Below, piece by piece: positions 44,385 through 57,316 of a stretch of DNA of 64,000 nt. A program made the position numbers and the translations under genes. The stretch lies in the NCBI GenBank assembly GCA_050084515.1, contig CM114274.1, positions 3,100,001-3,164,000 of the forward strand, in the 5' to 3' direction. Source of the DNA: Blasia pusilla. Lineage: Eukaryota; Marchantiophyta; Marchantiopsida; Blasiales. The stretch's first letter is position 1. Every line of letters starts with the position of its first letter. The notes under the pieces are model-generated. The model did no database searches and was not told where the DNA came from. It saw only the letters and a program-made list of their open reading frames with translations.

Positions 44385-47300
44385 TGAGAATGTTATTTGT
44401 TATTTCTTCCGATTCCTTTTTCGTGGAGGCTAATACTTCTTTGGAATACACGTGTATAGCGAAATTTTGAAATTGGAGAAAGAGTGATCCTCCTTTCTTG
44501 CTAACAACTTAAGAGAGAGGACATCAAAACTTTTTCTCATGAGTTCCAAAAATCCAAATTATGGATGTTATGAACTTTGCCAAAACAATTATGGCAATCG
44601 TAAGTTGAGAGGTGAGTTGGGTGTGGAAGAAACCATGTGCAGGCCTTCGAGGGGGATGGGGGAGAAAATAATTAATACATGTGCGGCGGACATGTGGATA
44701 GTTTAGGGTGATGAACAAAAATGAGTAGTATATGCAAGGGCCGTGACTCATTGATGTTTTTAAAGTGTACATTTTCTTCGTGAAAGAAAGAGAATTCAAT
44801 GAATTTGGACCATTTTAATATGAGGTTAAATTCATCACCAATAAAGTAAATTCTAACGGCAATAGGTATGAAATGGTGAATATTCAAATTAACTCCATCT
44901 AAAAATATCAACTTCTAAAATTTATACTAAAATAAATAAATTATCCTCCGATTTTACTATATCGATCAATAAGATATATTGTAAAACTGAAAAAAAATCT
45001 CTCATTCTACAAGTTGTTTTATTGGTCGCCATGCCATGTGTGATGCAAAATGAAAATTTTCATCACACTCTTAACATCTTGTTGGGATGAGAGTTTTTAT
45101 CCCCGCTTACAAAGGTCGTCTTGGTAATGACCCTTGCACACCATTCATAGACCTAGAGGAGACAAACCCAAATTTATTATCCATGTGGTATGCCAACTAT
45201 GTATCGAGAATGTGAGACTATGAGGCAAGTGGATATCTATTTAGTTACTGAATTGTATGATTACTTGTATGATTTTTTTGTAAAATATAATAATCTCTTA
45301 CTTGTTAACTTTAAGAATAATTTGGAATAAAAAGTGACAAAGCGATAAGGCAAGGCTTGGAGGACTACTTTTAATATTAGGAAGAAAATTTTGAAAAAAA
45401 AGAAGAAACAAAATAGGGCAAGTGGATGGAATGATGGGGAAGGTTTCAATAAAGGAAAAATGTGATTGAAAAAATACATACCTTTACTTAGAAAAAATAA
45501 TGGAAGATGTAGTATTGGAAACAAGTACCATTTGTATTATCTCACATACATGTTTTTCACCAATTCCTCCCTCCGTCTCATCTACCTTTCAAATTTGCTT
45601 GAAAGGTTATTTAAAACCTAAAATCCCTGCAAGAAAGACTACATATTGGGCTCTTATGTGTTTGAAAGATCTAAAACATGTCCACATATTCATTTGATTA
45701 TTAGAGAAAAACTTCCTAACTCTTCTACATCCTCCCATGCTTGACATGTGTCATCCACATAACAAGAATAAAAAGTCTTATACGTGCAAAAATTATATAT
45801 AGGCTAACTTCAAAAATTAAGCTTATATATTTTAGTACTCACAAAATTTTATTACCATGTGTTTGAATGTAACTAAAATATGATAATATGTGTACTATAA
45901 AGTTTTGGATTCATTCCAAAATTTCCAAATTCCTTCATTAAGTTCTTGCATTCTTCCCTTGAAACATGACACTAACTTAGCCATCCCCTCTATGTCTCTA
46001 CAATACTCACTCCCTATATGAAAATGGAAACGGTCAATCATTTCACTCTTATGACTATGTATATACCATTAGTGTTTTGAAAATCCAATAAACACCGTCC
46101 TCGTTAATTTGAAGTAATGGATGACAAAAACTTGCAATTCTAGTTTACTTTCATGGACAAAAGGCTCTTGGCCCCAAAATAGCCTCCAAATGTTAACATG
46201 TGTGGACAGGTTATAAGGAGACCGTTGACTCAGTCAACAGGTCATTGGCTGACAAAGACCCAAATAGGGAAACCGCTACCAATAATGTTCCAAACACAAC
46301 AGACCTATCACCAACCTCATCCGACATCACGGAAAGAAGTTACACCTAAACATCCCGTTGATCCTTCATGTTTTTTATGTAGTAGAACTCTACTTGCGGT
46401 CTAACTAAGATTTTACAACATTCCCAATCTCCACTTTTATACAAGCTAACTCCTCCTTATATATGTATGTATATATGAGTGTATGCCTTATAGATTTCAT
46501 CATTCTTATATGCTACTAGTGCTTTGAAGAGTGTAAACAATCCTTTAGCAAGTATAAGATTTTAAAGGCAAGCTAGAGAAGATTTTCAAAATCCTCCCTG
46601 AATCATAAAAACATTTGTAGGTTTCTAATTTCAAGAGCCAAAAGATATCACTTCCATGAATAATGGCATTGTTTTATTTACAAAATATATCAATTTTAAC
46701 CCTAACAATTCAATGAGATTTCCATCACTTTTTTATCCAATGGTTCTGTGACAAAACTTATTGAATATTGGGTCATAGTTTTATTGTTTATAAGTTTGGT
46801 TTTTCAAATCCATATGGACTATCAAAAATTGCTGGTTACGTTTAAAAAAATGTTTATCACGCATTTGAGAAAACTTAGGCCAAAAAAACTCAATTAATAT
46901 GCATACATATCAAGATCCAAATCTTCTTATTAGATAAAAAAACTATGGGATTTTATCACATATGATGAATTGAAGATTATACTAGACTCCATAAGCCAAA
47001 AGGTCAAAATGTGGAACATGAGGGCGAGGCATGTAATCCACTACATTTCTATTGGGGACAGTATATTTATGTTAAATCATATTAAAGATGCGCATATTAA
47101 AAAAGGAAACATAGTATGGGATGCACAAACTAAAGTATCTAAGCCATCGACCAAAGTTTTGATTTTGTAGCTAAATTAACAACCGAAAGAGATTAGGAAA
47201 GGATCTTAGAAAGAAACAACATTACTTGGAGTCAAATTTAAGAGCATAGTAGAGTATCAAAGAGGAAGAATAGGCACGTAGCAAAAACAACAAGGGTTAT

Positions 47301-47690
47301 GTAAGTTAAACAAGGAGAATATGCCTGAGATATTTCAGGAAAAAATAGCTATGTGTGTGTTATGTATCTAATAAATTGGAAACTTATAACATAAATACAT
47401 GTGACAACACTATAATAGAGCTTCGTGCAAAAAAAAACCCAATATTTCATTCCCTAAAAACCATAAGTTTTTCATATGTGCTTTGTTTATATTCTAAATG
47501 GAGAGTGCAAAAAGTTAGATAGAAAAGCATACAAATACATCTCCTAGTGTTATATTATGGATTCTAAGGGTTATAAATCCTCAACCAAGGTAGTTTTGCT
47601 CTAATATAGATACAATGTTTGATGAAATAAAGTCATAGTACCAAAAAAAATATTCAATTTTAATTGTTAGCAAGCTTAGTGATGGAAATA
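44385..47690. other. AT-rich repeat-like intergenic DNA
   Basis: No gene is recognised. The + frames 46198-46404 and 46970-47170 (KIILDSISQKVKMWNMRARH) are short and isolated. The latter could belong to the copia-like relic that follows, but I see no diagnostic motif in it. Confidence 0.5.
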
Positions 47691-48200
47691 AAAATCTAGG
47701 TAGGGATGATTAAGAAGCACCATCCAATCTCCAAAAGAGGACCAAGAGGGATGATGAACTATTAGAAATCTAGGAAAAAAGACTCTTTATGAGGTCATAC
47801 AAGGTCCTTTAGTTTGGTGGAGTAAGATCACTAAATTCTTAAGGATAATTTAATTTTAAGTTTTCAATTCATATTTTTCATCCTGTTTACTAAAGAGGGC
47901 AAGGAAACATGATTTTAATCCTTATCTATGTTGATGATTTGATTGTGATTGGTAGTAGTGAACATCTAATATAGAAGATCAAAGTGTATTTGTGAGCGAA
48001 GTTTGAGCTCAAAGACTTTTTAAAGCTATAGTAAATTCTTTATGTGAAGTTTATAAAGGATGGAGGTGAGACGTAGCTACTTCAATGCTCGTTTGCTCTT
48101 GATAAGTTTTTTGAGTTTGGCATGACAAATTATGAAGCCTTTATTTACACTACCTAACCATAGTGTGAAGTAGAGTTTTTGAAGATGTCAAGGTAATTAT
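47691..48200 (+). pseudogene. Ty1/copia reverse-transcriptase relic
   Basis: Around 47910-47970 the + strand reads ILIYVDDLIVIGSSEHLI, which contains the copia reverse-transcriptase active-site motif YVDD. It is followed by KFELKDF-like sequence typical of the next conserved block. Stops and frame changes interrupt it everywhere, so only the motif region is recognisable. Reverse transcriptase copies the element RNA into DNA; this copy cannot make one. No LTR of this element was identified. Confidence 0.55.
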
Positions 48201-49514
48201 CCCAACCCCCATCATGATATGGTTGGGATCTTGAGCTATTTGAGTATCACAATATTGGATCTTAATTACAAGATTGGTTTGGTGAGTAAATTCAGAAAAT
48301 CATCATGAAAGTCCCATCTTCATGTAGTGAGGCAAATCTTAAGATATGTGAAGTTCAAATTTTAGTTCGGACTTCACTACTCATCCTTCAAGCCTTTGAA
48401 ATTATACAAACAGAATGACTTCGAAGTTCCATTTTCTTACACTTGAATTGTAGTCACAATGAAGTTGGTATGCAATTTATGGCTCAATAGTTGTACTTTC
48501 TTAAACTTGTAGTTCAATTGTAGTTGGCGATAGTGGGGTTGCAATAGGCTCGCAATGACCTTGCAAATTTTTTTTAGCTTTATGGTTTTACAAATGGTCT
48601 ACTAGGTTTGTTTGAGTATAACTTTCACTTATCTCATAGCAAGAATCGCAAGAGACTCGCAAAACTTTTCATCTCCAATCTTTTGAATTAGATTCATGCT
48701 TGAAAATTTATGTCAATTTAATACATTAAAAAACCCCAAAAAACCAAATAATGCGACTTATATGAATTTTTAATGTAAATGGAATTTTTTGTACAATTTT
48801 TTGTGTGAAATGTCATCGGTACTAGTGTCACAAATCCTACTTATGTCGCTAGCAAACATCTAATGTATCTTGCATGTAGGAATCCACTTGATCTATGGGA
48901 GGTAAAGCACTCGAAAATGTCTCCATGAGAGTCTTTTATTTTTGTGTTAGTCCATTGCTAGTAGTGGCCCCAATCAAATTGTTACCATATGATCGTATGT
49001 GATGATACCTTTTATGGAATGGCGTTGGGTGTCCATAGGGACCATTATCTAATAAGGAATTCTAACTCTACCTTGGAGCTACTAGATATTATGTTAGGAA
49101 ACTCTCCTCACCCACTAAGTCCTCCTCCTCCTATTATTTTCAATTAACAACATCCTTTTAATGTCCATCTCCAAACCAAACCAATCCAATTTTGTATCCA
49201 TTGTCACTCCTTCTCCATCCCATGTCTACTAGGATGTAGCATATCATGTTGCACCATACATGCAACCGGGAGATGGTATATTTACTAAAAGTGACCATAT
49301 AGAAAAAACTATATTTATTTCATATTTTGAAGAAATCACCATCAACCCCAATACTATAAGGGATTGAGGGTTCCTTTAAGCTTTATTGCAAGTTCCTTGA
49401 GTCCATTGGAATCGTATTTACTCTCTTGCTCTCTTACAAAATTCTTGTAGCTTTGTAAGTTGTCATTGGTTTTTGTAGTTCGGATAGATATTTTGCCATT
49501 GTGATCATATGAAT
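48201..49514. other. AT-rich spacer before the gypsy cluster
   Basis: No coding feature is recognised. At 48530-48680 the motif CTCGCAA recurs several times. The same motif recurs at 51400-52030, which suggests that both stretches derive from one unidentified repeat family. Confidence 0.4.
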
Positions 49515-50512
49515 TGTCGTGACCCTCATAACCAAACAAACACCAAACAGACGCCAAGTGAAACATCAAAATTGTAGTGTGCTCACGTTACGATGATTGG
49601 AAACGTCCAAGTGACGAAACGCGCAAGAGAGTTTGTGCGTTTTATGCATTTATAGTCGCAACCAAAAAACCTAAACGAAACGTGAACCAAGACTTGAGAT
49701 GAGTTGAGTTTATGAAGGTTGGTTGCCAAAGAGGTGAGAACTAGTTTGGAACACGACTAGCGTTTGGGTATTTTGATTGTGTATTGGACCATAACTTTTA
49801 GTCCCAAGATTCGTTTGGGACAAGTAAGGTGAAGTTAGAAGGCTTATTCCAAGACAATTACAACGCACCAAACATCTTAGAAAACGCTTGAGCAAAGTTT
49901 GAGATACTGGCTGAAAACAATTGTAAGAGGAATAGGGTTGAGGGCCAAATTGAGGGGTCCGACTGTCTTTCCCTAAATTTAGGGGAAGGGCGATGATCCC
50001 TTCAAGTATAAGCAAGGGGAAATGTCTCCAAGGATTCTTGGAACAAGAACCCCACTTTGAGGGCCAAAAGACGTTTCAAGGGCACGGGATGGAACGAGAG
50101 TTTAGCGTTGGAACTCGAAACCCAAACCTGGTCCAAGGGAGTGGATTCTGTAAACCACGCTCAGATTCCAACCCATGACTCATTCTTTTAAGTTGCAATT
50201 AGGGTCTCATTGGATATTTATTGGATAGTTGGAAATGCCATACAAGCATATTTTTTTGAGGTTTATGAATCGACTAAAATGTATGTCCCAAGTCTTGAAA
50301 GACTTGCCTGTGTTGTAAACCTTGAAACTAGGAAGGTAAAGCTTGATGAGAGGCCCAGTCAAGAACTCATAAAGTTAGAATGTTTATTGACCCTGACTCA
50401 ACTAACATGAGTGTGTGTTTGGGTGTAGATGAGGATTGAGAGCGTGTCCTACTGAACGCACGCTTCCATAACATTCAAGATTTACGTTCAAGGAGAGTAA
50501 GCGTAGGACACA
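49515..50512 (+). repeat. LTR of a Ty3/gypsy chromovirus (LTR A)
   Basis: It begins TGTCGTGACCCTCATAACC and ends CACA directly before the primer-binding site, giving the expected TG...CA ends and about 998 bases. The same sequence, diverged, recurs at 57317-58652. Its 3' 140 bases recur at 51247-51384. The differences between copies suggest an old insertion. Confidence 0.85.
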
Positions 50513-50524
50513 TGGTATCAAAGC
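50513..50524 (+). other. Primer-binding site, initiator tRNA-Met type
   Basis: TGGTATCAAAGC follows LTR A immediately. Plant gypsy and copia elements commonly use TGGTATCAGAGC, complementary to the 3' end of initiator methionine tRNA; one base differs here. Confidence 0.7.
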
Positions 50525-50659
50525 TTATCCTTGGTGAGTGAACTTGGGGCTATGGAAGATATAGACGTTGGAGAAGAACTTAAGGTAGCAAGAAGACCGC
50601 GACGCTCGGGGAGGAATACAAGAGACGAGGAGGAGATCTGAAAAGGCGAGGACTCGTAA

Positions 50660-51244
50660 ATGGCGACCAAGGACGAAGAACCAAGAAAGTCACGAGTCAA
50701 GCTAAAAAATCCGAGAGCCAAACCAATGACAGAACGCAAGCTAAAGGAGGAGATGGCAACTCTTGAAGTGTCGAGTCCGAGACATGAGGATGTCCCATAC
50801 GCGAATCTTTCCGTGGAGCCTTCGACCCCAAACTCAAGCGACTCGGTTCTCTATGTCTAGATGGTGGACTTGATGAAATTTATGAATGAGCAGATGACCA
50901 AGCAAAGCAAGTGGATCATTGAGCTCAAGTCAAATAGAGCTTATAGTTACAACAAGAAGCTTTATAAGAAAAAAATTCCGACGCCATTTATAGGAATAGG
51001 GCGTTCTTGCAAAGTGAGCGAGTTCCTAACGAATCTCGAACTTTACTTCAAGGTGCAAAGGGCAAAGAAGAAAGACAAGGTGACTGTAGCGGTCACATTC
51101 CTAAAGGATCACGCACTCCAGTGGTGGACTACAAATCGCAAGGAACATCTAGGTATTGAAACCGCTTTGAGTTGGGAAGAGTTGAAGGTGTTGATCGGCG
51201 AACGATTCACTCTCGAATACCATAAGTTTTGCAAGGGCGTTTAG
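50660..51244 (+). pseudogene. Gypsy gag (capsid) fragment with an internal TAG
   Basis: The frame has an N-terminal Lys/Glu-rich part, a TAG at 50858-50860, then an in-frame ATG and 127 codons with the retrotransposon-gag signature (AVTFLKDHALQWW, LSWEELKVLIGERFTLEYHK). Gag would form the particle that packages element RNA. The frame stops at 51244, just before a fragment of LTR, so the zinc knuckle, protease and polymerase are missing at this point. Confidence 0.75.
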
Positions 51245-51246
51245 GG

Positions 51247-51384
51247 AAGTTAGAACGCTAATTGGCCCATACTCGACTAACACGAGTGCATGTTTGGGTA
51301 TATGTCAGGATTGAGAGTGTGTCCTACTGAACACACGCTTCCGCTACATTAAAGATTTATGTTTAAGGAGAGTAGGCGCACCAC
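51247..51384 (+). repeat. 3' end fragment of the same gypsy LTR
   Basis: About 138 bases match the last part of LTR A (from about 50372), including CTACTGAACACACGCTTCC and AGGAGAGTAGGCG, and end CACCACA. They abut the truncated gag directly. An internal deletion has therefore joined gag to the 3' part of an LTR. Confidence 0.75.
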
Positions 51385-52911
51385 ATTAACTCACATTCAA
51401 CTCAAAATTGACTCGTAAACAAAAGTTTGAGTCATAATTGCAAGTTGCAAGTTTAGGGACTTGCATTCAAGCTTCATGAGACTTGCAAGTTCTGAGTTAT
51501 GCGATTCATAACTAACAAAATATTTGCGGGTCATAGAGCCAAAATCTTGACTATAAATTTCCCTTTCGCCTCCAAACCACTTCATTTTCACTTTTGCTCC
51601 TAACTTTCCTATACTTCTTCTCTCCTCAATTTGCAACTAGTCTTTGTTTACATCAGAGGTAGGTCTTTGGATTATTATGGGCATAAGTTTTTTTAGAAGG
51701 ATATGCAAATAAGTGAAGTAAGAAATGGTTTATTCCCCAAATTATTCATTATATGCTGTAAGAAAAGAAGGAGAAAAAAGTAACAAGTTGGAGGAGTCAA
51801 AATCCCCTTGAAAAAGTGGTGCATAAACCCAAAGGTAGTTTCTAATGGAGTAAAAAAGAAGCCAAAAACATACACTTTACTAGTGCAATAAACCACTACT
51901 ATGCAAGGCCACAAAACTTCCTAGACTCGCAAATTTTGCCTTTTCTTGGACTTAAAATTTTAGGAGTATTTTGGTAGTGAGTTGTGAATTGTTTTTTGCA
52001 ACCTACTTATGACTATGCAGACTCGCAAGTCAAGTGCTCTATGTGAGCCAACCTGAAGTTTGTCGAATCTTTTATGCAATTCTTTGCAATTATCTTACGA
52101 GTGTAATACAAGGAAACTTTGCAATCGTGTTGGAGTTTCAAATTTTGAGTGAAATTATCAATGGTGCGAGTCACATGAAAGTTAGTCACTCATTAAGTTA
52201 TGGCTCTTGGGACTCTAAAGGTAGCAAAAAATTTAGTAGTTTAGGATGCCTTGATTAGCAAAGATCTCCTATCGGGGCATATAACTTGATTGCATATCAA
52301 CGACTATTTGAGAACTTGGCAACTCCAAATACATCACAAATTTCTATGAGGCACCAATATAGTCAATTAAGTATTCTCAAATACATACCAACTAAGTCTA
52401 TATTTGTAGGGCACCATGGGATAAGAGATACTTACTAAGGCATGTGAGAATGCCATATATAATCTCTTGTTGATCAAAGGAGTGAGTTCCCTTACGCATA
52501 TGAGATGAACTCTCTTGCTCGTGCCAATTCCCTTCCTAGGACGGCCACCCAAAAAGTCATATCATAGTTTGTAGATGATGGTTTATCCAACACCCACGCC
52601 TCCTATTCCTTCCCCTCCAAGTCCCCCTGCATTTCCTCATGCGCTACCATCAAGGTGCGATGAAAAAAATCCAATGTGAACTTGGTCACTATAGTTTGCA
52701 TTCACTTCAAAGAAATTTCCTTGTCATTCAAGGAATGTAACATAATTGCATTCTATATGGTATGACGATATGAAACTTACTTATCCACCATGACATCACT
52801 GGTAACTTTAGGTTGCTCGCACACTTTAAACATGATATGGCAAAAAAAATCATCTCGGACATTACCAAATCTCCAAATTTGGTCAAACTCAGATATTTCC
52901 TAAATCTTTGA
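51385..52911. other. Unassigned DNA between gypsy fragments
   Basis: The DNA is AT-rich with repeated CTCGCAA-type motifs at 51400-52030. No protein family is recognised; the - frame 52728-53114 is mostly a shadow of the pol relic. It may be original flanking DNA or another unidentified repeat. Confidence 0.4.
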
Positions 52912-54274
52912 TGGCATGATACTTTGGCATTGATGAATGAGGAGCTAATCCACAAGCCCCGGAAGAATAATGTCATTCCAGATGCGTCGAGTTGTAGGGA
53001 TGAGCATATGGCATTGACCACACAAGTTTTGAGAGGAATGGTCCCTAAAGAAACAAACCCGAAGAGAAGGATTCTTGAAGGATACATGAAGGATGTGCAA
53101 GCGAGTGAGTACATTAAGGGAGTTCAAGCAGGGCGAGAAAGTGACCAACATAAGTTTGAGGCATGGTATTCTGATGTTAAGTAGAGCATGATCTACGTGG
53201 GCCCAGGCATGACATTCCACTAAGGTGTTAGTGGAATGTCATAACGGACACTTGGCATGACATAAGAGGTAGAAATCCACACTTGCTACTTTGACCAAGA
53301 GGTTATCTTGGTCCAACATGAAAGAAGATGTTGCTTAGGATGTGAAGACATGCGTGACATGTCAGACAAACAGAGTTTCACATGCGAAGAAATAGGGTTT
53401 ACTTCATCCTTTTCTAATTCTAGAGGGACCCTCGCACGAATTTCATTATGAGTCTTCAAGAGTTTGAGGGATATAATGTTATACTTATGATATTTGATCG
53501 GTTTGTGCCGACGGTAGATTCTGCGATGGCCTACATGACTTCTTCATTGTTCCTGGATGGCTAGGCGGCTAAGAATGGTTGAGTACAGCTACAACTTGAC
53601 CAAGAATTTTGCAAATGGGAATCTCTATATCTTTTGGCGTATGACGAGAACCAGGAGGGCCTCTTGACTTGGCCCTTTCAAAGGGCGCTACATCAACACA
53701 CACCTGGCAAGAAACGGCGGAAAGTTTATTAGTGGAGATGCGGGGACAAAAAGAGCGAACAAGAAGAAGTCTTGCTAAGGCTCCATTGAGGTACGTTAAG
53801 CATGCTAACAAGAGTCGGCGCCAAGTGAGTTCCCAACTAGAGGAGAAAGTGTGGTTGAGTGTGAGGAATTTCACTCTTCTAAAGCAGTTGTCTAAGAAGA
53901 TGTCATCCAAGTATTTTGGATCGTATGTAATCAAGGAAAATCCGTTTGAGAAGGTATATACATTGGAGCTGCCAATAGAGTCCAAGATGCAGATGACTTT
54001 CCATGTGTCCTTATTGAAGAAGTGTCTTCAAGACAATGTGCGTCCAGAGTGAAGAATAGTGTTGAGACCACAACTGGTCATTATGAATGGGGAACCAGAG
54101 CTCGAGGTAGAGACCATTATGCATTCTAGATGTAGAGCCAACAAGTACGAGTACTTGGTCAAGTGGAAGGGCTACCATGTCAAAGAGGCGACTTGGATTA
54201 TGGGGGCACATTTGGAACACACCCAAGAGGCATTACAAGACTTTAGAAGGATGCAAAATAGGAGAATACATTAG
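52912..54274 (+). pseudogene. Gypsy pol relic copy 1: RNase H end, integrase, chromodomain
   Basis: It begins inside the RNase H domain (HDTLALMNEELIHKPRKNN) and passes through a degenerate integrase with a retained zinc-site CVTC. It ends in a chromodomain (EYLVKWKGYHVKEATW) at about 54095-54210. Integrase inserts the DNA copy; the chromodomain directs it to chromatin and defines the chromovirus clade. There are many stops and frame shifts, and most of the integrase core is unreadable. The reverse transcriptase is absent. Confidence 0.8.
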
Positions 54275-54796
54275 AACACCGTGACGCTAGGGACATGAGT
54301 TGTGACAAAGAAGCTTGGGCCAAAGGCCGTTGTAGATAGAAAAGTTTAGTTGTTGTAATAAAGGAATCCATGGATTGGGAGATTCGATGCTAGTGATTAC
54401 AATTTGTAAATGGTAGTGCATGGCAATGAGTAGTTCTTCATATGCTTAGGATATAAGTCAATAATATAGACAAGGACTATTCGAGGTGAGAGCTTGTATT
54501 TGGATAAAGCACATAGAATAGGACCAAATTTTAAAGTACTAACATTCAGGCTCGCCCTAGTGTCGGCGGGGTAGATCACTCTGTCTTGGGGCTTGGGGTG
54601 ATTTCACTAGTGAGTGCATGATCGAGTGAACTAAATGACGCACCTAAGTTGAATATAAGAGTGACCCAAAAATAGTGTGAATTGTGAACCAGGTAAACAA
54701 TTGAGATATGTACAAGTAGTGACCAAATGAACTGTTAGTTAGGTTGCAGACTTAGTTAGCTTATTTGATAGGTAAGATTAGTTTTGCGATTGCAGG

Positions 54797-56623
54797 AATG
54801 TTGGTGCAAAAAGGGAGACTTGTAGCATAGGAGAGCAAGAAGCTTAGTGACACCGAAAGGAGATGGCCCACTCATGAGAAAGAGTTATTCGCGATGGTTC
54901 ATTGCTTGAGGAAGTAGCGTCACTATCTGGGACTACACAAGACTTGAGTATTCACCGATAACATATCGCTCAAGTATTTTGAGACCCATGATCGCGTAAC
55001 ACCAAAGCAGCTTCGATGGCATGATACCTTGGCATTGATGAATGTGAAGCTAATCCACAAGCCGGGGAAAGACAATGTCATTCCAGATGCGTTCAGTCAC
55101 AAGGATGAGCATATGCCATCGACGACACAAGTGTTGAGAGCAATGTTCCCTAATGAAACAGATCTGGAAAGAAGGACTCGTGAAGGCTACATGAAGGATG
55201 CGCAAGCGAGGGAGTACCTTGGGAAGTTGAAGCGGGGCGAGAAGGTGGCCGATCTAAGTTTGAGACACGACTTGCTAAGGTTTAAGTAGAGCAAGATCTA
55301 TGTAGGCCAAGGCAAGATACGGACCGAGGTGTTTGTGGAATGTCATGATGGACCTTTGGTAGGACACAAAGGGGAGAAATCTACTCTTTCTTTTTTGGCC
55401 AAGAGGTTTTTATGGCCCAACATGAAGGAAGATGTTGCTCAGTATGTGAAGACCTGCGTGACCTATCAGGCAAACAGAGTTTCTTATGCAAAGAAACAAG
55501 GCTTACTTTGTTCTTTGCCAATCCCGAAGGGCCCCTTGCAAAGCATTAGCATGGATTTGATTATGAGTCTTCCGGAGTCTGAGGGATACAATGATATACT
55601 CGTGATAGTTGATCAGTTTAGCAAGTTGGGGAGGTTTGTGCCCACGAGAGAGTATGCGACGGCCTTCATGACTTCCTGAATGTTCCTGGATGGTTGGTGG
55701 CGAGCTCACGGATTTCCAAGGAGCATTTTGTCCGATCGAGATCCGAAGTTTACCAGTGCCTTTTGGAAACATCTATTCAGGAGGTTCCGAACCAAACTCA
55801 GCTTTAGTGTGGCCTTCCATCCGCAAACGGATGGGCAAACGGAAAGAGTAAATTAGGTCGTGAACCGGTACTTAAGGAATTACGTGAGCGTAGACCAAAG
55901 AGATTGGGCCAAGTGGCTAAGTATCGCTGAGTATTGTTAAAACTCGACCAAGCTTTCTGCAAGCAGAGAATCTCTATTTCTTCTCGTGCATCTAAGAGAA
56001 CCAAAAGGACCTCTTGACTTGGCTCTTTCGAGAGGCGCTACATCGACACACACTCGTCAAGCAATGGCGGAATTTTTGTCAATGGAAATGCAGGAACGAC
56101 AAGAGCGAGCAAGGAAAAGTCTTGCCAGGGCTCAACTAAGGTACGTAAAGCATGCTAACAAAAGTAGGCGCAAAGTGAGTTTCCAAGTTGGGGAATAAGT
56201 GTGGTTGAGTGTAAAGAATCTCACTCTTCCAAAGAACTTATCCGTGACATTTTCAGCCAAGTATGCCGGACCATATGTGATCAAGGCAAAGCCGTTTGAG
56301 GATGTATACACATTGGAGCCGCCAAACGAGTTCAAGATTCACCCGAATTTCCATGTTTCATTATTGAAGAAGATTCTTCAAGACAATGTGCATCCGGAAT
56401 GAAGGATGGTATTGAGACCACAACCGGTCATGAGAAGGAGGAACCAGAGTTTGAGGTTGAGACTATTATGCGTTCTAGACGTAGAGCCACGAAGTACGAG
56501 TACTTGATCAAGTGGAAAGGCTACCATGTGAAAGAGGCGACTTGGATTGCGGAGATAGATCTTGAACACGCACAAGAAGCGTTGCGAGACTTGAAATGGA
56601 TGCAAGATAGGCACATGGATTAG
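54797..56623 (+). pseudogene. Gypsy pol relic copy 2: RNase H, integrase, chromodomain
   Basis: It starts at an abrupt junction in the RNase H domain (KKLSDTERRWPTHEKELFAM, then TDNISLKYFE). It continues with the integrase zinc region (HDGPLVGHKG; the second Cys of CxxC is Tyr, CVTY) and the integrase core with the D, D and E positions still visible ([28 protein letters not shown]). The chromodomain (EYLIKWKGYHVKEATW, 56400-56623) is in a different frame from the preceding part. Stops occur, for example, at 55677 and 56196. It is clearly related to copy 1 and better preserved. Confidence 0.85.
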
Positions 56624-57302
56624 TACATGGTGAAGCAAAGGACATAACTTGTGACCAGAAGCTTGGGTCGATAATTCGTTGTAACTATAACTCTTTAGTT
56701 GTTGCAATTAAGAATGCATGGATTTGGAGATTCGATGCTTGTGATTGTGATTTTGAGTTTGGTAGTGCATGGCAATTAGTAGTTCTCCATATGCTTAGGA
56801 TCTAAGTGAAGGAGGCCAAACAATGAGTATTTGAGGTGAGAGCTTGTATTCGGATAAGGCATCTAGATCAGGACCAAGTGTTGAAGTACCAGCATTTGGA
56901 CTCGCCCTAACGTCGGCGGGGCAAATTAGTTTGTCTTGGGGTTTGTGGTGATCTCATTCATGTTTCATGAGTGAACTTAGTGGGGCGCCTAAGTGGAATA
57001 CGAGTGACCCAAAAGAAGTACGAGTTGGCTAGGTGAACAGACGGTTATTTATAAATAGTGAGTGAAGTGTTAGGTTGCAGACTTAGTTAGCATATTTTGA
57101 TAGTTTAGATTAGTTCTGCAAAACTCGTCTAGGCTAATTGAAGTGAAGAAGCTAATAATTATAAGTTCTGCAAGCAACAACCTAACACTTAAGCCTAAAG
57201 AGGAATTGCGGGTTAGCTATCAGAATGCAATTCAGTGTTTAGGGGTCGGCTTCCCAAAACTTAACAGTAAAAAGGTTTGCATTGATGAGGATATGAACCT
57301 TC

Positions 57303-57316
57303 TAAGGAGGGGTGAG
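57303..57316 (+). other. Polypurine tract before LTR B
   Basis: TAAGGAGGGGTGAG immediately precedes the TGTGGCAACC start of LTR B. This is the expected position and composition of the plus-strand primer of an LTR retrotransposon. Confidence 0.65.
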
